Part shown: piece by piece, positions 56,743 through 64,000 of the stretch
Layout: each line of letters begins with the position of its first letter
Position numbering within the stretch: position 1 is the first letter of the stretch
Source: Streptomyces carminius
GTDB taxonomy: Bacteria > Actinomycetota > Actinomycetes > Streptomycetales > Streptomycetaceae
Assembly (NCBI RefSeq): GCF_002794255.1
Contig: NZ_PGGW01000057.1
Span: forward strand, 1-64,000
Direction: 5' to 3'
Length of the DNA stretch: 64,000 nt
The notes under the pieces: generated by a model
What the model saw: only the letters and a program-made list of their open reading frames with translations
Databases searched by the model: none
What the model was told of the DNA's origin: nothing
Position numbers and translations under genes: made by a program

Positions 56743-57263
56743 CCGCGCACCTCCTTGGCGAGTCGGTCAAGACGTGCGGCGGTCATTTCCAGCCAGCGCA
56801 GGTCGGCTTCGAGATGGAACAGGGCGTGGTCGCAGATGAGCTGGTCGGCGAGGTCGCCACCCTGCTTGCGCCGGGTCAGCTCGCGCATCAGGCGCAGGTG
56901 CTCGGCCCGCTGGACGTCCAGCAGCTCCCCTGCGTCGCGCCCGGTCAGCAGCGCGAGGACGACCTTGGTGTAGAGGACGGACTGCAGATAGGGCTCGGGC
57001 TTCTCGGCCCGGCCGAGCCAGCCGACGACATCGGTGATCCCGGCGTCGGTGATGGCGTAGCGCTTGCGCTCGGGACCCCCGCCGGGCTCGACCCCGTCGA
57101 CCTGGACCAGGCCGTTCTTCAGCAGCCGGGACATGGTCGAGTAGACCTGCCCGTAGTGCAGCGGGCGGTCGTGCCCGAAACGCTCGTCGAAGGCGCGCTT
57201 GAGGTCGTAACCGTGGCGGGGCCCGGTCTCCAGAATTCCCAGCAGGGTGTGGCCGATGGACAT
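56739..57263 (-). CDS. PadR-family transcriptional repressor
   Basis: A 174-residue PadR protein from the ATG at 57263, apparently leaderless. The winged helix occupies about 1-80: MSIGHTLLGILETGPRHGYD, FDERFGHDRPLHYGQVYSTM, SRLLKNGLVQVDG and KRYAITDAG. The helical C-terminal domain has LYTKVVLALLTGRDAGELLDVQ. The stop overlaps the ATPase start. Tandem palindromes just upstream (57283-57305) overlap the promoter, so it most likely represses its own operon until the exported compound binds. Confidence 0.93.
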   Translation of the reverse strand: MSIGHTLLGILETGPRHGYDLKRAFDERFGHDRPLHYGQVYSTMSRLLKNGLVQVDGVEPGGGPERKRYAITDAGITDVVGWLGRAEKPEPYLQSVLYTKVVLALLTGRDAGELLDVQRAEHLRLMRELTRRKQGGDLADQLICDHALFHLEADLRWLEMTAARLDRLAKEVRG

Positions 57264-57270
57264 GACGACG

Positions 57271-57276
57271 ACTGTA
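57271..57276 (-). promoter_or_regulatory. Leaderless -10 box of the PadR operon
   Basis: TACAGT (minus strand) seven bases before the PadR ATG. Confidence 0.55.
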
Positions 57277-57282
57277 CACCAC

Positions 57283-57305
57283 GTGTATACACGAGGTGTA
57301 TACAC
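57283..57305. promoter_or_regulatory. Tandem palindromic PadR operator
   Basis: Two exact copies of the palindrome GTGTATACAC (57283-57292 and 57296-57305) with GAG between them, centres 13 bp apart, immediately upstream of the -10 box. AT-rich against the background. Confidence 0.75.
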
Positions 57306-57372
57306 ATGGGCCGTGCAGCGCTTCACTTCTCTGACCAGGCGTTTTCCCGACTTCCGGGCATCCGGTCCGGGT

Positions 57373-57639
57373 TCAGTCCTCCGCACGGGGAGGGCGGCCC
57401 CGGCGGGGATGGGGACGGGCGTCCCCCGGCATCCGGCCGGCCTCGTTCAGCGCCCGGCGCAGCAGGTAGTCGATCTGCGCGTTGGTGCTGCGCAGCTCGT
57501 CCGCCGCCCACCTGGCGAGCGCCTCGTGGACCGCCGGATCCAGCCGCAGCAGCACCTGCCTGCGCTCCCGCCGGGGCCGGGGTCCCGGTTCCGGCCCCGG
57601 CTCGGAACCGGAACCGGGACCCCGCTGGGACGCCGTCAC
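57373..57639 (-). CDS. Ribbon-helix-helix (CopG/Arc-like) DNA-binding protein
   Basis: An 88-residue basic protein starting at a GTG overlapping the SPFH stop by four bases. A disordered Pro/Gly/Arg start is followed by the ribbon-helix-helix core RRQVLLRLDPAVHEALARWA and ADELRSTNAQIDYLLRRAL (about 26-66). The strong coupling to the SPFH gene, and repeated sites upstream of that gene, suggest that it may regulate the pair. It could also be an antitoxin-like protein without a toxin. Confidence 0.85.
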   Translation of the reverse strand: MTASQRGPGSGSEPGPEPGPRPRRERRQVLLRLDPAVHEALARWAADELRSTNAQIDYLLRRALNEAGRMPGDARPHPRRGRPPRAED

Positions 57640-58580
57640 TGGTACAGCGTCCCGGTGTTGAGGACCGGCTGGGGCGAGCGGTCGCCGCAGAGCACCACCA
57701 GGAGGTTGCTGACCATGGCGGCCTTGCGCTCCTCGTCCAGCTCGACGAAGTCCTGCGCGGCGAGCCGGGCGACGGCGTCCTCGACCATGCCGCAGGCACC
57801 GTCCACGATCGTCCGGCGCGCCGCGACCACCGCGCCCGCCTGCTGGCGCTGGAGCATCGCGGCGGCGATCTCGGGGGCGTACGCCAGGTGCGTGAAGCGC
57901 GACTCGACGATCCGCACGCCCGCCGCCCGCACCCGGGCGGTCAGCTCCACGGCGAGCTTCTCGGTGATCTCCTCGGCGTTGCCGCGCAGCGACAGGCCGC
58001 CCTCCTCATGGGCGTCGTACGGGTACTCGATCGCGATGTGCCGCACGGCGGCCTCGGTCTGGGTGGAGACGAACTCCAGGAAGTCGTCCACCTCGAAGGT
58101 GGCCTGCGCGGTGTCCTCCACCTGCCAGACGACGACGGCGGCCAGCTCCACCGGGTTGCCGTAGGCGTCGTTGACCTTGAGCACGGCCGTCTCGTGGTTG
58201 CGAACCCGGGTGGATATCTTCGCGCGGCTGGTCAGCGGGTTGACCCAGCGCAGTCCGTCCTCGCGGATGGTGCCGGTGTATCGCCCGAAGAGCTGGACCA
58301 CCCGGGCCTCGCCGGGCGCCACCATGTTGAGCCCCGCCATGGCGAAGAGCGAGCCGACCACCAGCAGCACCCCGAGGACGATCAGCGTCACCCCGGCACC
58401 GCCCGAGCCGTCGGCGGCGAGTCCCGCCCCGAGGAAGATGCCACCCACCCCGAGCAGCAGCCCCAGCAGGCCGAGCAGCAGGGCGAGCCCGCCGGGGACG
58501 GAGCGGGCGGGCTTCTCCCGCACCCGCGGTGGGGGCATCTGCGGAAGGTCTCCGGCCGTGGACACGGTGTCGGCGGGCAT
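57636..58580 (-). CDS. SPFH/Band 7 (stomatin-like) membrane protein
   Basis: A 314-residue protein with two adjacent N-terminal membrane segments (about 30-55 and 60-82), then the SPFH domain (about 85-270): LNMVAPGEARVVQLFGRYTG, GLRWVNPLTSRAKISTRVRN, AYGNPVELAAVVVWQVEDTA, VRHIAIEYPYD and GVRIVESRFTHLAYAPEIAAAML. A coiled-coil tail follows. SPFH proteins form membrane scaffolds and sometimes control proteases. The ATG at 58580 has GGGGAA upstream. Operon with a ribbon-helix-helix gene. Confidence 0.93.
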   Translation of the reverse strand: MPADTVSTAGDLPQMPPPRVREKPARSVPGGLALLLGLLGLLLGVGGIFLGAGLAADGSGGAGVTLIVLGVLLVVGSLFAMAGLNMVAPGEARVVQLFGRYTGTIREDGLRWVNPLTSRAKISTRVRNHETAVLKVNDAYGNPVELAAVVVWQVEDTAQATFEVDDFLEFVSTQTEAAVRHIAIEYPYDAHEEGGLSLRGNAEEITEKLAVELTARVRAAGVRIVESRFTHLAYAPEIAAAMLQRQQAGAVVAARRTIVDGACGMVEDAVARLAAQDFVELDEERKAAMVSNLLVVLCGDRSPQPVLNTGTLYQ

Positions 58581-58604
58581 GGCGGTTCCCCGTCTCGTTC
58601 TGGT

Positions 58605-58630
58605 GTGATCTAGCAATGTGATAGCACATT
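58605..58630 (-). promoter_or_regulatory. Repeated operator-like sites upstream of the SPFH operon
   Basis: Direct repeats GTGATCTAGCA (58605-58615) and GTGATAGCA (58618-58626), the latter within the palindrome AATGTG-ATAG-CACATT (58615-58630), in an AT-rich island 25-50 bases before the SPFH start. Confidence 0.55.
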
Positions 58631-58690
58631 ATCTTGGCGGGGCCCGTTCCGGAAGCCCGGGGAAGCCCCGGGAAGCCCCGGGAAAAAGCC

Positions 58691-58723
58691 GCGGGGGCCC
58701 CGCCCGTGCGGCGGAGCCCCCGC
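58691..58723 (-). terminator. Intrinsic terminator after the AI-2E-family gene
   Basis: Stem GCGGGGGC / GCCCCCGC with an inner CCGC/GCGG pair, followed on the minus strand by GGCTTTTTCCC, one of the few T-run terminators here. The adjoining 58651-58682 stretch holds three imperfect copies of GGAAGCCCCG. Confidence 0.8.
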
Positions 58724-58754
58724 AGGAGCCCTCGTGAGACGGCGGAAGTCCCGC

Positions 58755-60143
58755 CTACCGCTCCGGAGCGCCCGTCCCCGGGCCGTTCTCCCGCGCCACC
58801 GCCTGCTGTGACGGCGCCTCACCCGCCGTATCGCCCGCCGCGGCCTCCGGCACCGCGAACTCGGCGGTGGCGCCGTGCGGGACGGCCCCGCCGTGCAGCG
58901 CGTTCTGAGCCGTGTACTCGCGCAGATAGCCGACCGCGGAGTTGAGCACCGCCACCACCGGCACCGCCGTCACCGCGCCGGGGATGCCCGCCAGCAGGCT
59001 GCCGCCGGTCACCGCCAGCACCACGCCCAGCGGGTGCACCCGCACCAGCCGGCCGAGGATGAAGGGCTGGAGCACATGGCCCTCCAGCTGCTGCACGGCC
59101 AGCACCACCGCCAGGACGAGCAGCGCGGTGACCATGCCGTTGGTCACGAAGGCGACCAGGACCGCCAGCGTCCCGGAGGTGAAGGCGCCGACGATCGGGA
59201 CGAAGGCGGACAGGAAGACGATCACGGCCAGCGGCACCGCCATCGGCACGTCCAGGAAGTAGATGCCGATCCCGATGAAGAAGCCGTCGATGAAGGCCAC
59301 GATCACCGTGCCGCGCACATAGCTGGTGAGCGTCGTCCACGCCCTCGGCCCGGCACCGGCGATACCGTCCCGCGCGGGCCGGGGCACGAAGTTGAGCGTC
59401 CAGTTCCACACCCGCCGGCCGTCGTAGAGCAGGAAGATCGTCACGAACAGCGCCAGCGCCGCGCCGGTGAGGAACTCCACCACGACGGTCACGCCCTGCA
59501 GACCGGCGTCGGTGATCGCCTGCGTGTTGCTGCCGACCCAGTCGTTCAGGCTGTCCGCGACGTTGTTGATCTGCTCCTCGGTGACATGGAACGGACCGTC
59601 CAGCAGCCAGTTCCGCAACTCCTCGATACCGTCCTGCACCTGGCGGGTGAGCTGGTCGGCGTTCTCCATCACCTGCCAGACCACGAACCAGCCCACCAGC
59701 CCCAGCATCGCCACCCCGGCGACGAAGGTGATCGCGGTGGCCGCGCCCTGCCCCACACCCAGCCGCCGCAGCCGGGCGACGGTGGGCTGGAGCAGCGCGG
59801 TGAGCAGCAGGCCGACGGCGAAGGCCAGGACCAGCAGGCTGAACGCGCTGATCACCTTCATCAGGACGTAGACCACCCCGGCCAGGATCAGCAGCCGCCA
59901 CCCCACCTCGGCCGCCACCCGCACCCCCCACGGCACCATGAAGGCGGGGGGCGGCACCGGCGAGGCGGAGGTGCCCGCGGGGGGCGGTGGAACCGGGGGG
60001 CCGCCCTCCCCCGCCGGGGCGGAGGAGTGGACGGGCACGGCCGGCGGGGTGTCGTCCGGCTCCTTCCCGGCCCGCGCCAGGCGCTCACTCAGCCGGTCGG
60101 CGAGGCGCGACACGCCCTTCCTCAGGCTCTGCAGTCTCGACAT
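58755..60143 (-). CDS. AI-2E family (PF01594) membrane permease
   Basis: A 462-residue polytopic membrane protein from the ATG at 60143 with GAAGGAAA upstream. A charged, proline-rich cytoplasmic start (1-75) is followed by about eight helices: near 80-95, 98-118, 133-155, then a long soluble segment (about 160-215), 225-245, 280-300, 300-325, 330-355 and 370-395. PF01594 features include GFFIGIGIYFLDVPMAVPLA, FVPIVGAFTSGTLAVLVAF and LEGHVLQPFILGRLVRVHPL. The family includes AI-2 exporters and Na+/H+ antiporters; the substrate here is unknown. Confidence 0.93.
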   Translation of the reverse strand: MSRLQSLRKGVSRLADRLSERLARAGKEPDDTPPAVPVHSSAPAGEGGPPVPPPPAGTSASPVPPPAFMVPWGVRVAAEVGWRLLILAGVVYVLMKVISAFSLLVLAFAVGLLLTALLQPTVARLRRLGVGQGAATAITFVAGVAMLGLVGWFVVWQVMENADQLTRQVQDGIEELRNWLLDGPFHVTEEQINNVADSLNDWVGSNTQAITDAGLQGVTVVVEFLTGAALALFVTIFLLYDGRRVWNWTLNFVPRPARDGIAGAGPRAWTTLTSYVRGTVIVAFIDGFFIGIGIYFLDVPMAVPLAVIVFLSAFVPIVGAFTSGTLAVLVAFVTNGMVTALLVLAVVLAVQQLEGHVLQPFILGRLVRVHPLGVVLAVTGGSLLAGIPGAVTAVPVVAVLNSAVGYLREYTAQNALHGGAVPHGATAEFAVPEAAAGDTAGEAPSQQAVARENGPGTGAPER

Positions 60144-60300
60144 GCCGTTTCCTTCGCCCCCTGTGTTCCTTCTGGCCGGTTCTCCGGCCGGCTCCAGTAT
60201 GGGCCGACCGGCCGGGGCCGATACGCGCGTCCGCATCGGCCACCCCGTCATGGGACGAGATCACCGGGATGAACGGTTGCTCCGGACCGGACACACCAAA

Positions 60301-60323
60301 CCCCCCGTCCGGTGGACGGGGGG
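60301..60323 (-). terminator. Terminator after the transglycosylase-like gene
   Basis: Stem CCCCCCGTCC with its complement and a three-base loop, 31 bases after the stop codon at 60354 on the minus strand. Confidence 0.75.
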
Positions 60324-60353
60324 CTCGGACCGGTTCTCACGACCCGGTACGGC

Positions 60354-61052
60354 TCAGTACCAGTGGTTGGCCTGCCAGAACTCCCAGGCGCCGCAGGGGC
60401 TGCCGTAGCGGTCGTTCATGTAGTTCAGACCCCACTTGATCTGGGTGGCCGGATTGGTGCGCCAGTCGGCACCGGCCGAGGACATCTTCGAGGCGGGCAG
60501 CGCCTGGACGAGGCCGTACGCGCCCGAGGAGGGGTTCTCGGCCCGGTAGTTCCAGCTGCTCTCGCGCTCGACGATGTTGGAGAAGCACTGGAACTGGCCG
60601 CCGCCCACGATCTGCTGGGCCATCGCCTTGACCTCGGCGACGCTGTAGGAGCTCTGCGCCGGGAAGTCGGCGCGCTCCGCCGAGCGGCTGGCCGCCTGCT
60701 GCTGCGCCCTCTTCTCGCGTTCCTCGGCCTCCTTGGCGGCCTTCTCCGCGGCCTCCCTCTTGGCCTTCGCGTCCGCGGCCGCCTGCTTGCGGGCGGCCTC
60801 CGCGGCGGCCTGCCGGGCCTCCGCGTCCGCGGCGACGGCGGCGTTGTCCGCCTGCTGTGTGAGGGAAGCGGTCTGTACCTGGGCCTGCTGGCCGACGGGT
60901 ATGTCTGCGAGGAGCGTCGCGTCCGCGGCAGTGGCCTCGACCGGCTCGGTCGATCCCTGCTCGTTCCCCGAGGCCACTCCGACGACAGCGCCGACGGTGG
61001 TGACCGCGGTGGCGGATGCCACGGCGAACCCCCGGACCGAGATCCGAGTCAC
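60354..61052 (-). CDS. Secreted lytic transglycosylase-like protein
   Basis: A 232-residue exported protein from the GTG at 61052 with AAGGAA five bases upstream. Signal peptide about 1-30 (VTRISVRGFAVASATAVTTV). Residues 60-125 form an Ala/Lys/Glu-rich coiled coil. The C-terminal domain (about 140-232) resembles SLT/lysozyme-like folds: FSNIVERESSWNYRAENPSS with catalytic Glu, GAYGLVQALPASKM, and the end GAWEFWQANHWY. Two cysteines (QCFS, PCGAW) probably pair. Expected to cut peptidoglycan in the cell wall; similar small proteins are frequent in Streptomyces. Confidence 0.9.
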   Translation of the reverse strand: MTRISVRGFAVASATAVTTVGAVVGVASGNEQGSTEPVEATAADATLLADIPVGQQAQVQTASLTQQADNAAVAADAEARQAAAEAARKQAAADAKAKREAAEKAAKEAEEREKRAQQQAASRSAERADFPAQSSYSVAEVKAMAQQIVGGGQFQCFSNIVERESSWNYRAENPSSGAYGLVQALPASKMSSAGADWRTNPATQIKWGLNYMNDRYGSPCGAWEFWQANHWY

Positions 61053-61381
61053 ACGGTTTCCTTCCACACTGCCCACTCGGGTGACCCCGCGGGCGCAATC
61101 GTGCCCCTGACACGGACCTCCCCACGCGCTGGTCACGGGAGGCACTGGCCCGGCCGGATCCCTCCGGTCGGGGGGACCGCGTGGTGCTTCGGGCGGCGTA
61201 CGGCGTTCGTTGTTGACTTGTGGGTGCCGCACCGGGTGGTGCGGGCGGTGTCGGTGTGCCGTACGCGGGGCCTGACAGGACCCACACACTGCCGGAAGCG
61301 GAACGACGGATGCAATTCTGTGACACGTGGGAAAGCTCACACCGCATCCGGTGCTCCGATTCCCCGGAAAAGGGCGTGCGG
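61053..61381 (-). other. Upstream region of the transglycosylase-like gene
   Basis: A 329-base untranslated stretch with several GC-rich inverted repeats (for example around 61145-61180) and a TTGTTGACTTG run near 61208-61218. Its length and structure allow a regulatory leader. The conserved pieces of the c-di-AMP (ydaO) riboswitch, often found before cell-wall hydrolase genes, were looked for and not found. Confidence 0.4.
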
Positions 61382-61427
61382 AAGGCCCCGCACGGCTAGG
61401 CTGCTGCGCTTCGCCGTGCGGGGCCTT
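61382..61427 (-). terminator. Terminator after phoH, distal hairpin
   Basis: Stem AAGGCCCCGCACGGC with its complement and a 16-base loop, about 135 bases beyond the phoH stop. Confidence 0.7.
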
Positions 61428-61460
61428 GCGCCCGGACCGGGCCGAAGTCGCCCCCGGGCA

Positions 61461-61496
61461 CGGCCGATCGCGGCGGAACACCGCCGCAATCGGCCG
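61461..61496 (-). terminator. Hairpin after phoH, proximal
   Basis: A 16-bp stem with one mismatch (CGGCCGATCGCGGCGG against CCGCCGCAATCGGCCG) and loop AACA, 66 bases after the phoH stop. The neighbouring 61500-61557 bases contain imperfect repeats of CCGGACACG. Confidence 0.6.
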
Positions 61497-61561
61497 AACC
61501 GTGCCGGACACGACCGGACACGGCGGTATGCGGCCGGACGCTGCCGAATACGGCTGAACGG

Positions 61562-62899
61562 CTAGATACGACCCTCTTCCAGCATCTCGGTCACCAGCGC
61601 CGCGATCGGCGACCGCTCGGACCGGGTGAGGGTGATGTGGGCGAACAGCGGATGCCCCTTGAGCCGTTCGACCACGGCGACCACCCCGTCGTACCGCCCG
61701 ACCCGCAGGTTGTCGCGCTGGGCGACGTCGTGGGTGAGGACCACCCGGGAGTCCTGCCCGATCCGCGACAGCACCGTCAGCAGGACGTTCCGCTCCAGGG
61801 ACTGCGCCTCGTCGACGATCACGAACGCGTCGTGCAGGGAACGGCCGCGGATGTGCGTGAGCGGCAGCACCTCCAGCATGCCGCGGGCCACGACCTCCTC
61901 GATCACCTCACGGGACGTCACCGCCGAGAGGGTGTCGAAGACCGCCTGCGCCCAGGGGTTCATCTTCTCGTCGGCGGTGCCCGGCAGGTAGCCCAGCTCC
62001 TGGCCGCCGACCGCGTACAGCGGCCGGAACACCATGACCTTGCTGTGCTGCCGCTTCTCCAGCACCGCCTCCAGGCCGGCGCAGAGCGCCAGCGCCGACT
62101 TGCCGGTGCCGGCCCGGCCGCCCATCGAGAGGATGCCGACCTCCGGGTCGAGCAGCAGGTCCAGCGCGATGCGCTGCTCGGCGCTGCGTCCGTGGATGCC
62201 GAACGCCTCGCGGTCGCCGCGCACCAGTCTGACCCGCCTCTCGGGCGTCACCCGGCCCAGCGCGCTGCCCCGCTCGGACTGCAGGACGAGCCCGGTGTGC
62301 ACCGGCAGTTCGGCGGCCTCGGGCACGTACACGCTCTCCGCGGCGAACAGCTCGTCCACGTCCTCGCCGGCCAGGGTCAGTTCGGCCATGCCCGTCCAGC
62401 CGGACTCGGTGATGGCCAGTTCCGCGCGGTACTCCTCGGCCAGCAGCCCGACGGAGGACGCCTTGATGCGCATCGGGAGGTCCTTGGAGACGACGGTGAC
62501 GTCGTACCCCTCGGCCTGGAGGTTCCTGGCCACCGCCAGGATGCGCGAGTCGTTGTCGGCCGGTCTGCCGTGATCGCCCCGCATGGTGGAGGGCAGGATC
62601 GCCGGGTCGGAGTGGTTCAGCTCCACCCGGAGCGTGCCGCCCAGTTCGCCGATCGGGATGGGGGCGTCCAGCCGCCCGTGCAGCACCCGGTACTCGTCCA
62701 GCCGCCGCAGCGCCTGACGGGCGAAGTAGCCCAGTTCCGGGTGGTGCCGCTTGGCCTCCAACTCCGTGACCACGACGACCGGAAGCACGACCTCGTGCTC
62801 GTCGAAGCGGGTCAGGGCCGACGGATCGGCGAGCAGGACACTGGTGTCGATGACATAGGTGCGCCGGTCGTGCTCACGACGCTTGGTTCTGGTCACCAC
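61562..62899 (-). CDS. phoH: PhoH-family ATPase with N-terminal PIN domain
   Basis: A 445-residue PIN-PhoH protein (PhoH2 type) from the GTG at 62899; a second GTG follows directly. PIN nuclease domain at about 10-150 (YVIDTSVLLADPSAL, VVVVTELEAKRHHPELG, DNDSRILAVARNL, VVSKDLPMRIKA). PhoH helicase-like ATPase at about 235-445 with Walker A GGRAGTGKSALAL, VMVFRPLYAVGGQELGYLPG, Walker B FVIVDEAQSLER and GQDSRVVLTHDVAQRDN. Such fusions have RNA helicase and RNase activity in mycobacteria. Followed by two hairpins. Confidence 0.95.
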   Translation of the reverse strand: MVTRTKRREHDRRTYVIDTSVLLADPSALTRFDEHEVVLPVVVVTELEAKRHHPELGYFARQALRRLDEYRVLHGRLDAPIPIGELGGTLRVELNHSDPAILPSTMRGDHGRPADNDSRILAVARNLQAEGYDVTVVSKDLPMRIKASSVGLLAEEYRAELAITESGWTGMAELTLAGEDVDELFAAESVYVPEAAELPVHTGLVLQSERGSALGRVTPERRVRLVRGDREAFGIHGRSAEQRIALDLLLDPEVGILSMGGRAGTGKSALALCAGLEAVLEKRQHSKVMVFRPLYAVGGQELGYLPGTADEKMNPWAQAVFDTLSAVTSREVIEEVVARGMLEVLPLTHIRGRSLHDAFVIVDEAQSLERNVLLTVLSRIGQDSRVVLTHDVAQRDNLRVGRYDGVVAVVERLKGHPLFAHITLTRSERSPIAALVTEMLEEGRI

Positions 62900-63172
62900 G
62901 GGTGGACGAACCCCCTCGGAAGAGTTCGGGGTGCGACGGCGTCGCGGGGAAAGAGACCGGGCTCCGGCCCCGGTGCACGGGCCGGGCACCGGCCCTCCGC
63001 GTCCTCCGTGCGTCTCGCACGGACGTCCGTGGTGTGCAAAGGGCCTCCCGGGACCGCCCCCTGGATCGGGGACCGGCCTGAAGGGGGTATTCCCTGCGCG
63101 TCCCCGCGCCATGCAACGGCATATGCCGCAGACCGGATGAACAGCCGGTGACCTGCCGGGGCCGGTACCCCG

Positions 63173-63970
63173 TCAGGAGCCGTACCGGCGGTGGCGCGCC
63201 GCGTAGTCCCGCAGCGCGCGCAGGAAGTCCACCTTCCGGAAGGCGGGCCAGAACACGTCGCAGAAGTAGTACTCCGAGTGCGCGCTCTGCCAGAGCATGA
63301 AGCCCGACAGCCGCTGCTCACCGCTGGTGCGGATCACCAGGTCCGGGTCGGGCTGCCCCCGGGTGTACAGGTGCTCGGCGATGTCCTCCAGGGCCAGGTT
63401 CTCCGCCAGCTCGCCCAGGCTCGCGCCCCGCGCGGCCCGCTCGGCGAGCAGGGAGCGCACGGCGTCGACGATCTCCTGCCGCCCCCCGTAGCCGACGGCG
63501 ACGTTGACGAGTATCCCGCGGTTGTCCGCGGTGGCCTGCGCCGCCTCCTTCAGGACCCGCTGGGTGTGGTCGGGCAGCAGGTCGAGCGCGCCGACGTGGT
63601 GCACCCGCCAGCGGCCGTCCGCGGCCAGGTCCCGTACCGCGTCCTCGATGATCGCCAGCAGGGGGCTGAGCTGTTCGGGGGGCCGGTTGAGATTGTCCGT
63701 GGACAGCAGCCACAGCGTGACCACCTCGACGTCCGTCTCGGCGCACCAGCCCAGCAGCTCCCGGATCTTCTCGGCGCCGGCCTGGTGCCCCTGCTCGGTC
63801 GTACCGCCGGCGGCCCGCGCCCAGCGGCGGTTGCCGTCGAGGATGACACCGATGTGCTTGGGCACCTGGGTGTGGTCCAGCCGGCCCTCCACCCGGTGGG
63901 TGTAGAGCTTGTAGACCAGTCGGCGCAGCCACTGGGGGTACCGGGTGCCTCCCCGGGAAGATCGCAGCAT
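63173..63970 (-). CDS. uppS: cis-Prenyl transferase (undecaprenyl diphosphate synthase family)
   Basis: A 265-residue enzyme that condenses IPP onto an allylic diphosphate to make the lipid carrier for cell-wall synthesis. Catalytic motif HIGVILDGNRRWAR with Asp45, then EVVTLWLLSTDNLNRP, NVAVGYGGRQEIVDAVR, DPDLVIRTSGEQRLSGFMLWQSAHSEYYFCD and WPAFRKVDFLRALRDYAARHRRYG, all family regions. The ATG at 63970 has GGAGGGG about 12 bases upstream. Streptomyces often has more than one such gene, so chain length is uncertain. It is upstream of phoH on the same strand. Confidence 0.96.
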   Translation of the reverse strand: MLRSSRGGTRYPQWLRRLVYKLYTHRVEGRLDHTQVPKHIGVILDGNRRWARAAGGTTEQGHQAGAEKIRELLGWCAETDVEVVTLWLLSTDNLNRPPEQLSPLLAIIEDAVRDLAADGRWRVHHVGALDLLPDHTQRVLKEAAQATADNRGILVNVAVGYGGRQEIVDAVRSLLAERAARGASLGELAENLALEDIAEHLYTRGQPDPDLVIRTSGEQRLSGFMLWQSAHSEYYFCDVFWPAFRKVDFLRALRDYAARHRRYGS

Positions 63971-64000
63971 CGGTTTGTCAGCCCCTCCATGCCGGCCCGA

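Noticed and set aside
61053..61381. Possible c-di-AMP (ydaO-type) riboswitch before the transglycosylase-like gene
   Set aside because: Gene class and leader length fit, but the conserved motif segments of that riboswitch could not be found by reading either strand.

Overview
The window is high-GC (about 70% or more by eye) actinobacterial DNA and looks like part of a Streptomyces chromosome. The grounds are the very strong GC3 bias, a WhiB-type Fe-S regulator, three large SpoIIE-type phosphatase/anti-sigma-like kinases, a peptide importer next to typA, an SdhCAB set with a five-helix membrane anchor, a DUF4245 protein beside glpX, xseA/xseB and ispH, and many leaderless promoters. No tRNA, rRNA or CRISPR array was found by reading.

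Layout. 1-4.7 kb: a peptide/oligopeptide ABC importer operon on the minus strand (lipoprotein, two permeases, one ATPase; the second ATPase would lie left of the window), preceded by a pair of related inverted repeats. 5.2-7.1 kb: typA. 7.4-11.5 kb: a small coiled-coil protein and succinate dehydrogenase/fumarate reductase sdhCAB. 11.5-17.5 kb: two tandem SpoIIE-phosphatase signalling proteins, a small SPOR-like protein and a GntR/UTRA regulator. 17.9-24.0 kb: a NarL-type two-component system, a small membrane-anchored protein and a MacB/FtsX-type ABC exporter, all on the plus strand. 24.2-27.4 kb: a secreted S8 protease divergent from a secreted alpha/beta hydrolase.

27.5-37.6 kb is the accessory part. 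A TetR / quinone-oxidoreductase / old-yellow-enzyme module is bracketed by two nearly identical 58-bp direct repeats. Next come a SNF2-family ATPase with a helix-hairpin-helix motif, a distinctly lower-GC 642-residue polytopic membrane protein with a degenerate UbiA-like aspartate motif, a 5'-truncated IS5-type transposase and a VapBC toxin-antitoxin pair. The VapBC segment is bounded by a 19-bp repeat that duplicates the extreme 3' end of ychF, which looks like an attachment-site duplication.

37.6-64 kb is mostly housekeeping: ychF, a DUF6542-like membrane protein, ispH, xseA, xseB, a nitroreductase, DUF4245, glpX, a WhiB protein, a third SpoIIE phosphatase with a methyltransferase, a DUF402-like protein, class II and class I fumarases side by side, a DUF1707 protein, a PadR-regulated FtsX-type ABC transporter with tandem palindromic operators, an SPFH protein with a ribbon-helix-helix partner, an AI-2E-family permease, a secreted transglycosylase-like protein, PhoH and a cis-prenyl (undecaprenyl) diphosphate synthase. 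Central carbon metabolism is over-represented: succinate dehydrogenase, two fumarases and fructose-1,6-bisphosphatase.

All functions are read from recognisable motifs and family knowledge. No database or profile search was run.
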